Source: an uncultured Olsenella sp. (GTDB lineage: Bacteria > Actinomycetota > Coriobacteriia > Coriobacteriales > Atopobiaceae). From it: DNA of 64,000 nucleotides. Below are positions 25,169 to 33,888 of this stretch, in pieces; position 1 is the first letter of the stretch, and the number at the start of each line of letters is the position of its first letter. The DNA is taken from positions 1 through 64,000 of the forward strand of contig OMVT01000004.1 of NCBI GenBank assembly GCA_900314535.1, in the 5' to 3' direction. The position numbers and the translations under genes were made by a program. The notes below the pieces were generated by a model that worked only from the letters and a program-made list of their open reading frames with translations, had not been told where the DNA came from and ran no database searches.

Positions 25169-25327
25169 TGCAACTTGTGGCCTTTAGCTGGATAATCGCC
25201 AATCATGTCGGCTTCGGGAGTAGCATAGAGAACATGAATTGACGAGAAGTAGCACTGCGCAATCAGCCAATTCCAGATCTGCAAACGGACCTGATAAGGT
25301 CCCCGACGAGATTATGGGTTAGAAGAG

Positions 25328-26410
25328 ATGCGAACACCTGCAAGATTCTTTCGCCATGCCGCTGTAGCAGCCATCACGGCTGCCCTCGTGGCAAGTTCGG
25401 TGCCTGTGGCAGCATTTGCTGAAGACACCGACCTCGAGTCGCTCCAGAATGCCGCTATCGCGGCCGGCGAGCAGTATGACCAGGCCCAGCAGGAGCTGGA
25501 CAGCCTGCAGCAGCAGATAGACGACAACGAGGCCCGCATCGAGGAGATCGAAGACCAGCTCCCCGAGCTTAAGGCAAACGCCTCGAACGCTATCGCCACG
25601 TCCTACAAGATCCACCAGGACCAGAACTCCCTTCTGGCCCTCCTGCTTTCTGCCGACACGTTCAATGACTTCATCACGCAGCTCGCGTACCTGAACCACA
25701 TCGTGGGCAATGCGACGAACGATATGAACGATCTTGTTGCAGCTCAGCAGGAGCTCACGCAGAAGCAGGCCGAGCTCTCGCAGCAGAAGGCCGACGAGGA
25801 AGCCAAGGTCCAGGCCGCCAAGGATGCCTATGACAGCGCAAATGCTGCCATCGAGGCTGCCAAGGAGAAGGCCATGGAGAACGCCGCTGCCCAGGAAGCA
25901 GCCTATGAGGCCGAGCAGGCCAAGGGCCAGCAGGATGCAACGGTGACCGAGATCCAAGAGGCAACACAGGACAGCTCCTCCGACTCCTCTGCTCAGACGA
26001 GCACGCAGGCACAGGAGACGTCCTCCCAGAGCCAGCAGCAGGACACCTCCTCCCAGAGCTCTGCCCCCCAAGCCTCCGCTCCCGCCTCTTCGTCTTCTTC
26101 CTCTTCGAGCGCAGCGCCAGCCGCGAGCTACACCTACGTCGAGGCATCGATGTACGGTGAGGGCGACGGCCTCATGTATGGCACGACAGCTTCCGGCGAT
26201 ACGCTGACGCCGACCTCCATGGGCGTCGCAATGAAGACGATGCCGCTCGGCACGATCATCGAGATCACCTACAACGGCAGGACCGTCACCGCTGTCGTGA
26301 ACGACCGTGGCCCCTACTCCGGCAACCGCCAGATCGACATGCAGCCTGCAGTCGCATCTGTCCTCGGCTTCTCCGGTGTCGGCACGGTCGGCTACCGCGT
26401 CGTAAGCTAG
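25328..26410 (+). CDS. Secreted coiled-coil protein with 3D/RlpA-like double-psi barrel
   Basis: The 360-residue precursor has a Sec signal peptide (about 1-31, ending VAAFA before EDTD). A long coiled coil follows (about 34-210), of the kind seen in NlpC/P60- and PcsB-like wall hydrolases. Then comes a Ser/Gln/Ala-rich linker (about 210-270). The C-terminal domain has MYGEGDGLMYGTTASGD, VAMKTMPLGTIIEIT and VVNDRGPYSGNRQIDMQ. This matches 3D/RlpA-type lytic transglycosylase domains, including the two catalytic-type Asp residues. It probably acts on peptidoglycan at the cell surface. Which bond it cuts cannot be told. Confidence 0.9.
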   Translation: MRTPARFFRHAAVAAITAALVASSVPVAAFAEDTDLESLQNAAIAAGEQYDQAQQELDSLQQQIDDNEARIEEIEDQLPELKANASNAIATSYKIHQDQNSLLALLLSADTFNDFITQLAYLNHIVGNATNDMNDLVAAQQELTQKQAELSQQKADEEAKVQAAKDAYDSANAAIEAAKEKAMENAAAQEAAYEAEQAKGQQDATVTEIQEATQDSSSDSSAQTSTQAQETSSQSQQQDTSSQSSAPQASAPASSSSSSSSAAPAASYTYVEASMYGEGDGLMYGTTASGDTLTPTSMGVAMKTMPLGTIIEITYNGRTVTAVVNDRGPYSGNRQIDMQPAVASVLGFSGVGTVGYRVVS

Positions 26411-26432
26411 CACAGAGGCTGAAAGACACAGC

Positions 26433-26467
26433 GAAGGCGGCTCTCATCGAGGGCCGCCTTCCTTCTT
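26433..26467 (+). terminator. Terminator between the wall protein and the UbiB-like gene
   Basis: GAAGGCGGC and GCCGCCTTC form a 9-bp stem with an 11-nt loop, followed by CTTCTTAT. It separates two convergent transcripts. Confidence 0.75.
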
Positions 26468-26508
26468 ATAGAGATGGATTGGAGCAAGCTGCTCAGCTCT
26501 CCTGTCCC

Positions 26509-28251
26509 CTAGCGCCGGTTCTGCTTGCGCTCCTTCATGATGTTGCGGACAATCCAGAGTCCCAGGAAGAGCGCCAAGAAGAAGCCGACGAAGCCGATGA
26601 TCGGGATGCCGAAGATGACAGGCTGGATGCGGGCATAGTAGATGACCGAAGAGCCGATGAAGAGTCCCGCCACGACGATGCCCATCGTCAAGCGGTCTGC
26701 TGCAGCAGCGAGATCGGATATCGGGCTTGTCGTGTCCGAGAAGTCGAGCTTCATCCTGAGCTGGCCGCGCGTAAGCATCTTGGCGGCAAGGCCTGCCTCC
26801 GATGCTGCCTCGAGAAGGCCATGGGAGGCTGCCTCGGCCTCACGCGCGTAGGTCTTCGCTTCCTTCTGCACAAAGTCGAGCGGCGTCTCATGCGCACGGA
26901 TATGGTTCTTCACGATCTCGATGATGGAGACACCAGGAAGGAAGTCGTTCACGACGCCTTCGAGCGTGACAAGGCTGCGTGCAAGCATCGTGACCGTGCC
27001 CGGAAGCTCGATCCCGCTCTTCCTTGCCATAGCTATGAGTGAGTTCATGAAGGCAGCGATATCGAGGTCGTCCAGATCTGCCGCACCATAGTCCTCGATG
27101 ATCGCATCGAGGTCCTCCAGGAGCTGTGCATGGTCGACCTTGCTCGTATCTGAGACGGCGAAGCGCAGAAGCCCGTTCTTGAGTCGTGCCGAGTTCCTCT
27201 CTGCGACAGCGAATACCATCTCGCGCGTCGCATCGCGGTCATGCGATGAGAGCCTGCCCATGATGCCGAGATCGATATAGACGATCTTGCCGCCTGAGAT
27301 GATGATGTTTCCGGGATGGGGATCTGCATGGAAGAAGCCATCGTCGAGCATCTGCTGGGCATAGTTGTCGATGAGCTTCATGCCGATCTCGTTCAGGTCA
27401 TAGCCATCCTCGGCCAGACGCTTCGTGTTCGAGATCGGTATGCCGTTCACATAGTCCATCACCACGACATGGTGCGTGCACCATTTCATATAGGGCTTGG
27501 GGCAGCCGATGAACTTCACGTTCGCATTGTTGTGGCGGAACTCCTCGAGGTTCTTCGCCTCGACGAGGAAGTCCGTCTCCTCGCGGAATGAATGCCAGAG
27601 CTCCTCGATGACAGAGCCGAGATCGAGCACCTGCGTATCGGGGAGGAAGCGCGAGGCATAGCGGGCAAGGCGGCGCATGATATCGATATCCTGCGCCATC
27701 GTCTCCTGCACATGCGGGCGCTGGACCTTCACGGCGACAAGCTCGCCGGTAATGAGGCGGGCCTTGTGGACCTGGGCAATCGAGGCAGAGCCCAAGGGGA
27801 CATCGTCGATTGCATCGAAGATGTCCTCAATCGGTATCGTATATTCGGACCTCAGGGCCGAAAGGACGGCATCCCTGTCCATCGGCTCGACATTGGCCCT
27901 CAGCTTCGTGAGCTCCTGGCAGAACGGCTCAGGCAGGATCTCGGAGCGCATCGAGAGGATCTGCCCTGCCTTCACAAAGGTAGGGCCGAGCTCTTCGAGC
28001 ATCTTCCTGAGCGTCACCGGCGTGAGGCCGTGCAGGATATCGTACTTGCGCACGACAGCAAGAATCTCGCCCATGCGCTTCCTGCGCGAGGCGCGCGTCC
28101 CGCTCTCATATCCGCCCTGGCGGCCGCCGAGAAGCCCTATCGTCTCTTCGAAGGCGGCATCCTTTATGCCCTCGTAGGCGTCCTTGCCCTCGGCGGCTGC
28201 CTCTTCATCTGTCTTCTTGGAGCTTGCTCCGGCTTTTCCGGAATCTGCCAC
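26509..28251 (-). CDS. AarF/UbiB (ABC1) family kinase-like protein
   Basis: The 580-residue protein belongs to the ABC1/ADCK atypical kinases. It has the KxGQ motif within TFVKAGQILSMRSEILP. The Ala-rich loop PLGSASIAQVHKA replaces the usual Gly-rich loop, and VAVKVQRPHV carries the invariant Lys. DPHPGNI follows HAD and IYIDLGIMGRL carries the metal-binding Asp. Two C-terminal transmembrane segments lie near 520-565. In respiring bacteria UbiB supports ubiquinone synthesis. This lineage is expected to lack ubiquinone, so the role here is probably lipid- or isoprenoid-related, which is inference. It is 3 nt downstream of the phasin-like gene, as a pair. Confidence 0.93.
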   Translation of the reverse strand: MADSGKAGASSKKTDEEAAAEGKDAYEGIKDAAFEETIGLLGGRQGGYESGTRASRRKRMGEILAVVRKYDILHGLTPVTLRKMLEELGPTFVKAGQILSMRSEILPEPFCQELTKLRANVEPMDRDAVLSALRSEYTIPIEDIFDAIDDVPLGSASIAQVHKARLITGELVAVKVQRPHVQETMAQDIDIMRRLARYASRFLPDTQVLDLGSVIEELWHSFREETDFLVEAKNLEEFRHNNANVKFIGCPKPYMKWCTHHVVVMDYVNGIPISNTKRLAEDGYDLNEIGMKLIDNYAQQMLDDGFFHADPHPGNIIISGGKIVYIDLGIMGRLSSHDRDATREMVFAVAERNSARLKNGLLRFAVSDTSKVDHAQLLEDLDAIIEDYGAADLDDLDIAAFMNSLIAMARKSGIELPGTVTMLARSLVTLEGVVNDFLPGVSIIEIVKNHIRAHETPLDFVQKEAKTYAREAEAASHGLLEAASEAGLAAKMLTRGQLRMKLDFSDTTSPISDLAAAADRLTMGIVVAGLFIGSSVIYYARIQPVIFGIPIIGFVGFFLALFLGLWIVRNIMKERKQNRR

Positions 28252-28254
28252 GCT

Positions 28255-28614
28255 CTACTCCGTCTTGCTGTCTGCGTCCCCGGTCTCGGCGTCTTCGACA
28301 TCGACGTCGACCTTCACATGGGAGGCTTTCGCCGCATCTGCCATCTCCTGGACCTTGCGGACGAACGCGTCGCGCTCCTCATCGGACATGGAGTCGATCT
28401 TCGACTTCAGGGCACCATCCGAAACGCCGTCCACAACGTCGCGCGTGCGGTGCCTGAGCTCCTCGTTCAGGGCCTGGCCCTGCTTCACGGTCTCCTCGCC
28501 CTTGCGGATGAGATCGTCGAGCATCTCCGTGCTCTTGTCGCTTGCGGTGGCAACGGCACCGACGCCTGCCAGGAAGATCTTGTGCGCAGTATCGAATGCA
28601 TCGAATCCGGACAT
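28255..28614 (-). CDS. Phasin-like helical protein
   Basis: The 119-residue protein resembles PhaF/PhaI-type phasins. It has an N-terminal amphipathic helix with FLAGVGAVATASDKSTEMLD, then a long charged helix (LIRKGEETVKQGQALNEELR) and an acidic tail (DVDVEDAETGDADSKTE). True phasins coat polyhydroxyalkanoate granules. No PHA synthase is visible in this window and the lineage is not known for PHA, so binding to lipid or membrane surfaces is a more likely role. It is cotranscribed with the UbiB-like kinase 3 nt downstream, which suggests that the two work together. Confidence 0.75.
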   Translation of the reverse strand: MSGFDAFDTAHKIFLAGVGAVATASDKSTEMLDDLIRKGEETVKQGQALNEELRHRTRDVVDGVSDGALKSKIDSMSDEERDAFVRKVQEMADAAKASHVKVDVDVEDAETGDADSKTE

Positions 28615-28832
28615 GGCAGCTCCTTATCTCGAACAACCAATATGCATTCTTTCTACCCGAAGAGCGCATCCAATTTCTCGCCGTTTCCGGAGGCGGCCCC
28701 TATGCGTGCCGGAATGGAGGAAAAACCTGCCACAGAAATGTCAGCCGTATGCTATCCAGCAGGATGCACTTGGTAACAGTTGAGATAATTTCCGGCTTTT
28801 TGCAGAGCTGTATCAGACTGAATAGCTACAGT

Positions 28833-28913
28833 GTTCGCATCTATACATCTCGCCTTCGCTGCTTCGGCAGGAGGGCGCATCTGTGCCTTGGCGCAGGTGC
28901 CGAACGATGGGAG
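28833..28913 (+). ncRNA. Candidate structured leader (three-way junction) of serC
   Basis: P1: GTTCG (28833-28837) pairs with CGAAC (28901-28905). P2: an 11-bp stem at 28851-28877 with one bulged G and a C(TTCG)G tetraloop. P3: CTGTGC/GCGCAG at 28881-28896 with a CTTG loop. Single-stranded joints contain CATCT three times. GATGGGAG, the serC ribosome site, starts immediately after P1, so CATC segments could mask it. Promoter boxes upstream (TTGCAG at 28800, 17-bp gap, TAGCTA) are weak. I do not match it to a known riboswitch class. The rest of 28615-28832 holds nothing recognisable. Confidence 0.5.
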
Positions 28914-28920
28914 CATGTAG

Positions 28921-30006
28921 ATGGCTCGCGTGTTCAACTTCAACCCAGGTCCGGCAGCAATGCCCGAGAGTGTGCTCCAGGAAGCCCAGTCCGAGCTTCT
29001 CGACTACCAGGGCAGTGGCATGAGCGTGCTTGAGATGAGCCATCGATCTCCGGAGTTCGAAGAGATCCTCCAGGATGCCAAGGCAGCCCTCAAGACGCTC
29101 TATCGCATTCCTGACAACTACTCGATCCTGTTCCTGCAGGGCGGCGCCACGCTCGAGTTCGCAGGCGTGCCGATGAACCTCATGTTCACGGGCCATGCCG
29201 GCTACATCGTGTCTGGCAACTGGTCGAAGAAGGCCTACAAGGAAGCTGCCAAGTATGGCACGGCAGACCTTCTGGCCTCCTCTGAGGAGACGCACTTCGA
29301 CCATACCGCAACGATTTCCGGCCCCGTCGACCAGAGCCTCGACTATGTCTATCTCTGCCAGAACGAGACCGTCTATGGAACGATGACAAAGGAGCTGCCG
29401 GAGACGGGCTCGGTCGATATCGTGGCCGACATCTCGTCGATGTTCCTCTCCTGCCCGCTCGATATCTCCCGCTATGGCATGCTGTATGCGGGCGCCCAGA
29501 AGAATGGCGGCCCTGCCGGCATCACGGTCCTGATTGTCCGGAACGACCTCCTCGAGAAGGCACCGGCACGCGCCGACATCTGCCCGCAGTACCTTGACTG
29601 GCACGTCGAGGCAGAGAAGGACTCGCTCCTCAATACGCCGAACACCTTTGGCATCTATCTCTGCGGCAAGGTGTTCCACTGGGTCGAGAAGACCGGCGGC
29701 CTTGAGGCCATGGGCGAGCGCAACTGGACCAAGATGAACAAGCTCTACGACGAGATCGACTCCTCCAAGCTGTACAGGGGCCTGGCAAGGCCCGAGGACC
29801 GCTCCATCTCGAACGCCGTCTTCACGACAGGAGACAAGGAGCTTGACGCGGCCTTCGTGGCAGGCGCCAAGGAGCGCGGCATGGTCGGTCTCAAGGGCCA
29901 CAGGATCCTGGGCGGCATGCGCGCAAGCTGCTACAATGCCGTCTCTCCTGAGGCAGTGGACGCCCTCATCGCCTACATGGAGGACTTCGAGCAGGCAAAC
30001 GCATAA
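28921..30006 (+). CDS. serC: Phosphoserine aminotransferase SerC
   Basis: SerC transaminates 3-phosphohydroxypyruvate to phosphoserine with glutamate. The 361-residue class V aminotransferase begins FNFNPGPAAMPESVL. It has EMSHRSPEF (38-46), LFLQGGATLEF (70-80), WSKKAYKEA and the PLP lysine K194 in AGAQKNGG, and ends with RASCYNAVSPEAVDAL. All are SerC-specific. It begins 15 nt after the candidate structured leader and leads a serC-serA-DUF1015 transcript. Subunits are cytosolic dimers in the family. Confidence 0.97.
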   Translation: MARVFNFNPGPAAMPESVLQEAQSELLDYQGSGMSVLEMSHRSPEFEEILQDAKAALKTLYRIPDNYSILFLQGGATLEFAGVPMNLMFTGHAGYIVSGNWSKKAYKEAAKYGTADLLASSEETHFDHTATISGPVDQSLDYVYLCQNETVYGTMTKELPETGSVDIVADISSMFLSCPLDISRYGMLYAGAQKNGGPAGITVLIVRNDLLEKAPARADICPQYLDWHVEAEKDSLLNTPNTFGIYLCGKVFHWVEKTGGLEAMGERNWTKMNKLYDEIDSSKLYRGLARPEDRSISNAVFTTGDKELDAAFVAGAKERGMVGLKGHRILGGMRASCYNAVSPEAVDALIAYMEDFEQANA

Positions 30007-30043
30007 GAGCCTGATTTCCCATAGATTCGAAAGGAGCGCATCC

Positions 30044-31234
30044 ATGCGCTATGTAAAGGTGCTCGACAACATCGCAAAGAACATCACCCGAGATGGTGTG
30101 GCCGAGCTCGGCGAAGGCTACGAGAAGACCGACGACATCAACAAGGCAGATGCTATCCTGGTCCGTGCCTCCGACATCCACGGCCTCGACTTCGGACCTT
30201 CGGTCCGCTGCGTCGCCCGCTCCGGCGCCGGTGTCAACAACATCCCGCTCGAGGAGTGCGCTGAGCGCGGCATCGTCGTCTTCAACTCCCCCGGCGGCAA
30301 CTCGAACGCCGTGAAGGAGCTCGTAGTCGGCATGATCCTCGTGAACTCCCGTGACACCCAGGGCTCCATCGACTGGGTCGAGGACCACACGGACGACCCC
30401 AACATCGTGAAGGATGCAGAGCGCAACAAGAAGGCCTTCGTAGGCCATGAGCTCATGGGCAGGAAGGCCGGCGTCGTGGGACTCGGCGCTGTCGGCTCGA
30501 AGGTCGCCAATGCCCTTGTCGCCCTCGGTGCCGATGTCTATGGCTACGATCCGTATCTTTCCGTCGAGCATGCCTGGCAGCTCGACCGCTCCGTGAAGCG
30601 CGTCGAGAGCCTCGATGACCTCTGCCGTGGCGCCGAATATCTGACGCTCCATGTGCCCGCGAAGGAAGACACGATCCACATGATCTCGACCGAGCAGCTG
30701 GCGCTCCTCGCACCTTCTGCGATGCTTCTGAACTATGCCCGTGCCGACATTATCGACGAGGACGCCGTGGCAGCAGCCCTCGAGTCCGGCCAGCTCGGCA
30801 AGTTCATCTGCGACTTCGCGACGCCGAAGACGACGAAGATGCCACGCACGACGATTACCCCGCACATGGGTGCCTGCACGAACGAGGCCGAAGAGAACTG
30901 CGCGCACATGGCTGTCGGCGAGATGAAGGCCTACCTCGAGATGGGCACGATCAGGAACTCCGTGAACTACCCTGCCTGCGACCTTGGCCCCTGCAAGGCA
31001 GGCGGCCGTGTCGCCCTTCTGCACAAGAACGTTCCGGGCATGATCGGCAAGATCTCCTCGATCCTCGGCAATGCCACGGCAAACATCCAGAGGATGGCAA
31101 ACGAAGCACAGGGAGCGCATGCCTACACGCTGCTTGATACCGACGTTCCCCTCGATGAGGGCACTGTCGATGAGCTTTCCAAGATCGATGGCATCTACCG
31201 TGTCCGTGTCATCAAGCCGGCACGCACTGCCTAG
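30044..31234 (+). CDS. serA: D-3-phosphoglycerate dehydrogenase SerA
   Basis: SerA oxidises 3-phosphoglycerate with NAD to start serine synthesis. The 396-residue protein begins MRYVKVLDNIA after AAGGAGCGC. It has the NAD-binding GLGAVGS at 146-152, catalytic Arg in NYARADIIDEDA and His in TPHMGACTNEAEEN. The C-terminal ACT domain (about 318-396, VALLHKNVPGMIGKISSIL) is where serine usually inhibits. It lacks the long intervening domain of mycobacterial SerA. It is 37 nt from serC. Feedback inhibition by serine is expected but not visible. Confidence 0.96.
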   Translation: MRYVKVLDNIAKNITRDGVAELGEGYEKTDDINKADAILVRASDIHGLDFGPSVRCVARSGAGVNNIPLEECAERGIVVFNSPGGNSNAVKELVVGMILVNSRDTQGSIDWVEDHTDDPNIVKDAERNKKAFVGHELMGRKAGVVGLGAVGSKVANALVALGADVYGYDPYLSVEHAWQLDRSVKRVESLDDLCRGAEYLTLHVPAKEDTIHMISTEQLALLAPSAMLLNYARADIIDEDAVAAALESGQLGKFICDFATPKTTKMPRTTITPHMGACTNEAEENCAHMAVGEMKAYLEMGTIRNSVNYPACDLGPCKAGGRVALLHKNVPGMIGKISSILGNATANIQRMANEAQGAHAYTLLDTDVPLDEGTVDELSKIDGIYRVRVIKPARTA

Positions 31235-31252
31235 CGAAGGAGATTCCATCCT

Positions 31253-32536
31253 ATGCATGCCTATCCGATGAGCTGCCTTCGTCCTGCGCCTGACAAGGCG
31301 TCGACATTTGCAGCCCTTCCCTACGATGTCTTCGACCGCGCCTCCGCCAAGGCCTATGTCGAGGCGCATCCGAAAAGCTTCCTTGCTATCGACCGTCCCG
31401 AGACCGCCTTCGGGCCCGGCCAGGACATGTATGCCCCTGAGGTCTATGCAAAGGCCAAGGAGCTCTTGGACGAGCGCATCGAGGACGGGACGCTCGTAGC
31501 CGATGGCAGGAAGTGCTACTACCTCTATAGGCTCGAGCAGGCAGGACGATCGCAGACGGGCATCGTCTGCGCCGCTGCGGTCGATGACTTCGTCGATGGC
31601 ACGATCCGCCGCCACGAGAATACCCGTGCCGACAAGGAGAAGGACCGCATCGACCACATCGCGGCCCTCGATGCACAGACGGGTCCGGTATTTCTTGCCT
31701 ACCGCGACAATCCGGTCCTCGCAATCATCTTGAATGCTGCGATGTCGGGACGTCCGCTCTATGACTTCACGGACGAATACGGCGTGCGCCAGACCGTCTG
31801 GAGGGTTGCCCGCCAGGACGCTGTCGATGCGATCGAGGCCATGCTCGAGCAGATTCCCTGCGCCTACATCGCAGATGGCCACCACCGTGCGGCAAGCGCC
31901 GTTAAGGTGGCCCTTGCCCGCCGCGAAGAGCATCCGAACGCAAGCTCCAAGGCCCCCTGGAACTTGGTCCTTTCCGTCCTCTTCCCTGCCTCCGAGCTCA
32001 AGATCCTGGCCTACAACCGTGTCGTCGAGGACACGGCGGGGCTCACGGCAGACGAGCTCCTCGCTGCTGCAAAGGATGCTGGCTTTGCCGCAGAGGGACC
32101 CTTCACGGAAGCGCCTGAACCTGAAGAGCGCCATACGTTTGCCCTCTTTGTCGGCGGCTCCTGGTATAGGCTCTCGCTCGCCCTCACCCCAGAGGAGGAG
32201 CAGGACCCTGTCGCCTCGCTTGACTGCTCGCTTCTCCAGGACAGGTTCCTCTCTCCTGTGCTCCACATCGAAGACCCGCGCCGTGACCCCCGCATCAGCT
32301 TCGTCGGCGGCATCGAGGGGACAGAGGCTCTTTCGAAGGCAGCAGGCGATGCAGGCTGTGCATTCTCGCTCTTCCCCACGAGCATGGACGAGCTCATGCG
32401 CGTGGCCGATGCAGGACTCCTCATGCCTCCGAAGTCGACCTGGTTCGAGCCGAAGCTCAGAAGCGGCCTCTTCATCCGCCCGCTTTCCGGCATCGACCCT
32501 GAGCTTGCGATGAAGCAGGAAGCAGGAGAGGCCTAA
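31253..32536 (+). CDS. DUF1015 family protein linked to serine synthesis
   Basis: The 427-residue cytosolic protein belongs to DUF1015. Family marks are LPYDVFDRASAKAYVEAHP near the start, FLAIDRPE, RHENTRADKEKDR (charged loop) and YIADGHHRAASA near residue 206. The His-rich ADGHHR motif resembles that of ParB-like nucleotide-using folds. Its place directly after serC-serA, 18 nt downstream, is conserved in several anaerobes. Some relatives have been proposed to be free-serine kinases. Since no phosphoserine phosphatase gene lies here, a role at the phosphoserine/serine step is plausible, though unproven. A strong terminator follows. Confidence 0.85.
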   Translation: MHAYPMSCLRPAPDKASTFAALPYDVFDRASAKAYVEAHPKSFLAIDRPETAFGPGQDMYAPEVYAKAKELLDERIEDGTLVADGRKCYYLYRLEQAGRSQTGIVCAAAVDDFVDGTIRRHENTRADKEKDRIDHIAALDAQTGPVFLAYRDNPVLAIILNAAMSGRPLYDFTDEYGVRQTVWRVARQDAVDAIEAMLEQIPCAYIADGHHRAASAVKVALARREEHPNASSKAPWNLVLSVLFPASELKILAYNRVVEDTAGLTADELLAAAKDAGFAAEGPFTEAPEPEERHTFALFVGGSWYRLSLALTPEEEQDPVASLDCSLLQDRFLSPVLHIEDPRRDPRISFVGGIEGTEALSKAAGDAGCAFSLFPTSMDELMRVADAGLLMPPKSTWFEPKLRSGLFIRPLSGIDPELAMKQEAGEA

Positions 32537-32559
32537 AGGCCCCAACAGAGATACGCAGG

Positions 32560-32595
32560 CGGCTCCCCCGGCATGCCGGGGGAGCCGTTCTCTGT
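32560..32595 (+). terminator. Terminator of the serC-serA-DUF1015 operon
   Basis: CGGCTCCCCCGG and CCGGGGGAGCCG pair perfectly across CATG, followed by TTCTCTGT. Confidence 0.85.
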
Positions 32596-32643
32596 GTCAG
32601 CTACAATGAAGGCACGAGCAGACTCTCAGGAAGGATCCAAACC

Positions 32644-33888
32644 ATGGGGAAGAAGCGCACGGTTCTCGTCGGTCAGTCAGGCGGTCCCACTGCCGCAATC
32701 AATGCAAGCCTTGCAGGCGTCATCGCCTGTGCCCGCGAAGCCGGCGCCCATACCCTGGGCATGCGGTATGGCATTGAAGGACTCTTGGAGGGCAGGACTG
32801 TCGACCTCGATGCGGCAGCCCCTGATGCCAAGGCACTCGAGCTTCTTGCACTCACGCCTGCCAGCTATCTTGGCTCCTGCCGCTACAAGCTCCCGGACTA
32901 TCAGGAGGACGAGGCACCCTACCAGAAGCTCTTCACCCTCTTCGACGAGCTTTCCGTCGACGCCGTGCTCTATATTGGCGGCAACGATTCGATGGACACG
33001 ATCTCGAAGCTTTCAGCCTACGGCGCCGAGAAGGAGAGCCCGATCCGCTTCGTCGGCGTCCCGAAGACGATCGACAACGACCTCATGGCCACTGACCATA
33101 CGCCTGGCTACGGCAGCGCCGCGAAGTTCATTGCAACCGCTGTCGGCGAGATTGCACGTGACGCCTCCGTCTACGACCTCAAGAGCGTCGAGGTCATCGA
33201 GATCATGGGCAGGAATGCCGGCTGGCTCGCCGCAGCAGCTGCCCTTGCCTCATCTCCTGAGCTCCCCTGCCCCGACCTCGTCCTCCTGCCGGAGGTGCCG
33301 CAGACAGAAGAGCACATCGTGGAACGTGTCGCTTCGCTCCTCGAGCACAAGAACACTGTCGTGATTGCCGCCTCCGAAGGCGTGCGCGATGCCTCGGGCA
33401 AGCTTCTCTGCGAAGCGGACGGCGCCAAGGCGGCAAAGGATGCCTTCGGCCATGAGGCGGCGCTTTCCGGCACCTGCCGCTACCTCGCAGGAGTCTTGAA
33501 GCGCGAGCTCCATGTGAAGACACGCGGCACGGAGCTCTCGACGCTCCAGCGCGCAGCAACGCATTGCGCTTCTGCAACCGACCTCGCAGAGGCCAGGGGT
33601 CTCGGTGCCGCCGCCGTACGTGCTGCCTTTGCCGGCTCCACGGGCATCATGTGCACGATCGAGCGCGTGAGCTCTCTTCCCTACCAGACGAAGATCGGCA
33701 CGGTCGCAATCGCCGATGTCGCAAACGAGGAGCGCACCGTTCCTGCCTCCATGATTGCAGCAGATGGCATGCACGTGACCGATGCATACCTGAGATATGC
33801 CCGTCCCCTCATCGCGGGAGAGCCGCATCCGCTCTACGTGGATGGCATGCCGCTCAGGCTTCCTGCCTTGGATGCCGCTTCCTGCTAG
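32644..33888 (+). CDS. pfp: Pyrophosphate-type 6-phosphofructokinase
   Basis: The 414-residue phosphofructokinase has GQSGGPTAAINAS at the phosphoryl-donor site, GGNDSM at 112-117 and PKTIDND at 140-146. ATP-using enzymes have GGDGS and PGTIDND; the Asp after GGN and the Lys in PKTIDND are the established marks of PPi use. MGRNAGWLAA (about 190) and the family ending YLRYARPLI are also present. The enzyme probably interconverts fructose 6-phosphate and fructose 1,6-bisphosphate using PPi, in both directions. It is monocistronic and overlaps the convergent arsR-type gene by 4 nt (CTAG). Confidence 0.9.
   Translation: MGKKRTVLVGQSGGPTAAINASLAGVIACAREAGAHTLGMRYGIEGLLEGRTVDLDAAAPDAKALELLALTPASYLGSCRYKLPDYQEDEAPYQKLFTLFDELSVDAVLYIGGNDSMDTISKLSAYGAEKESPIRFVGVPKTIDNDLMATDHTPGYGSAAKFIATAVGEIARDASVYDLKSVEVIEIMGRNAGWLAAAAALASSPELPCPDLVLLPEVPQTEEHIVERVASLLEHKNTVVIAASEGVRDASGKLLCEADGAKAAKDAFGHEAALSGTCRYLAGVLKRELHVKTRGTELSTLQRAATHCASATDLAEARGLGAAAVRAAFAGSTGIMCTIERVSSLPYQTKIGTVAIADVANEERTVPASMIAADGMHVTDAYLRYARPLIAGEPHPLYVDGMPLRLPALDAASC

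Noticed and set aside
29966-32545. An 859-codon minus-strand frame opposite serA and DUF1015
   Set aside because: It covers recognised genes on the other strand and crosses their borders. It is a shadow of codon bias. The same applies to 20001-21980, 21827-23779, 4204-6171 and 58754-61135 on the minus strand.
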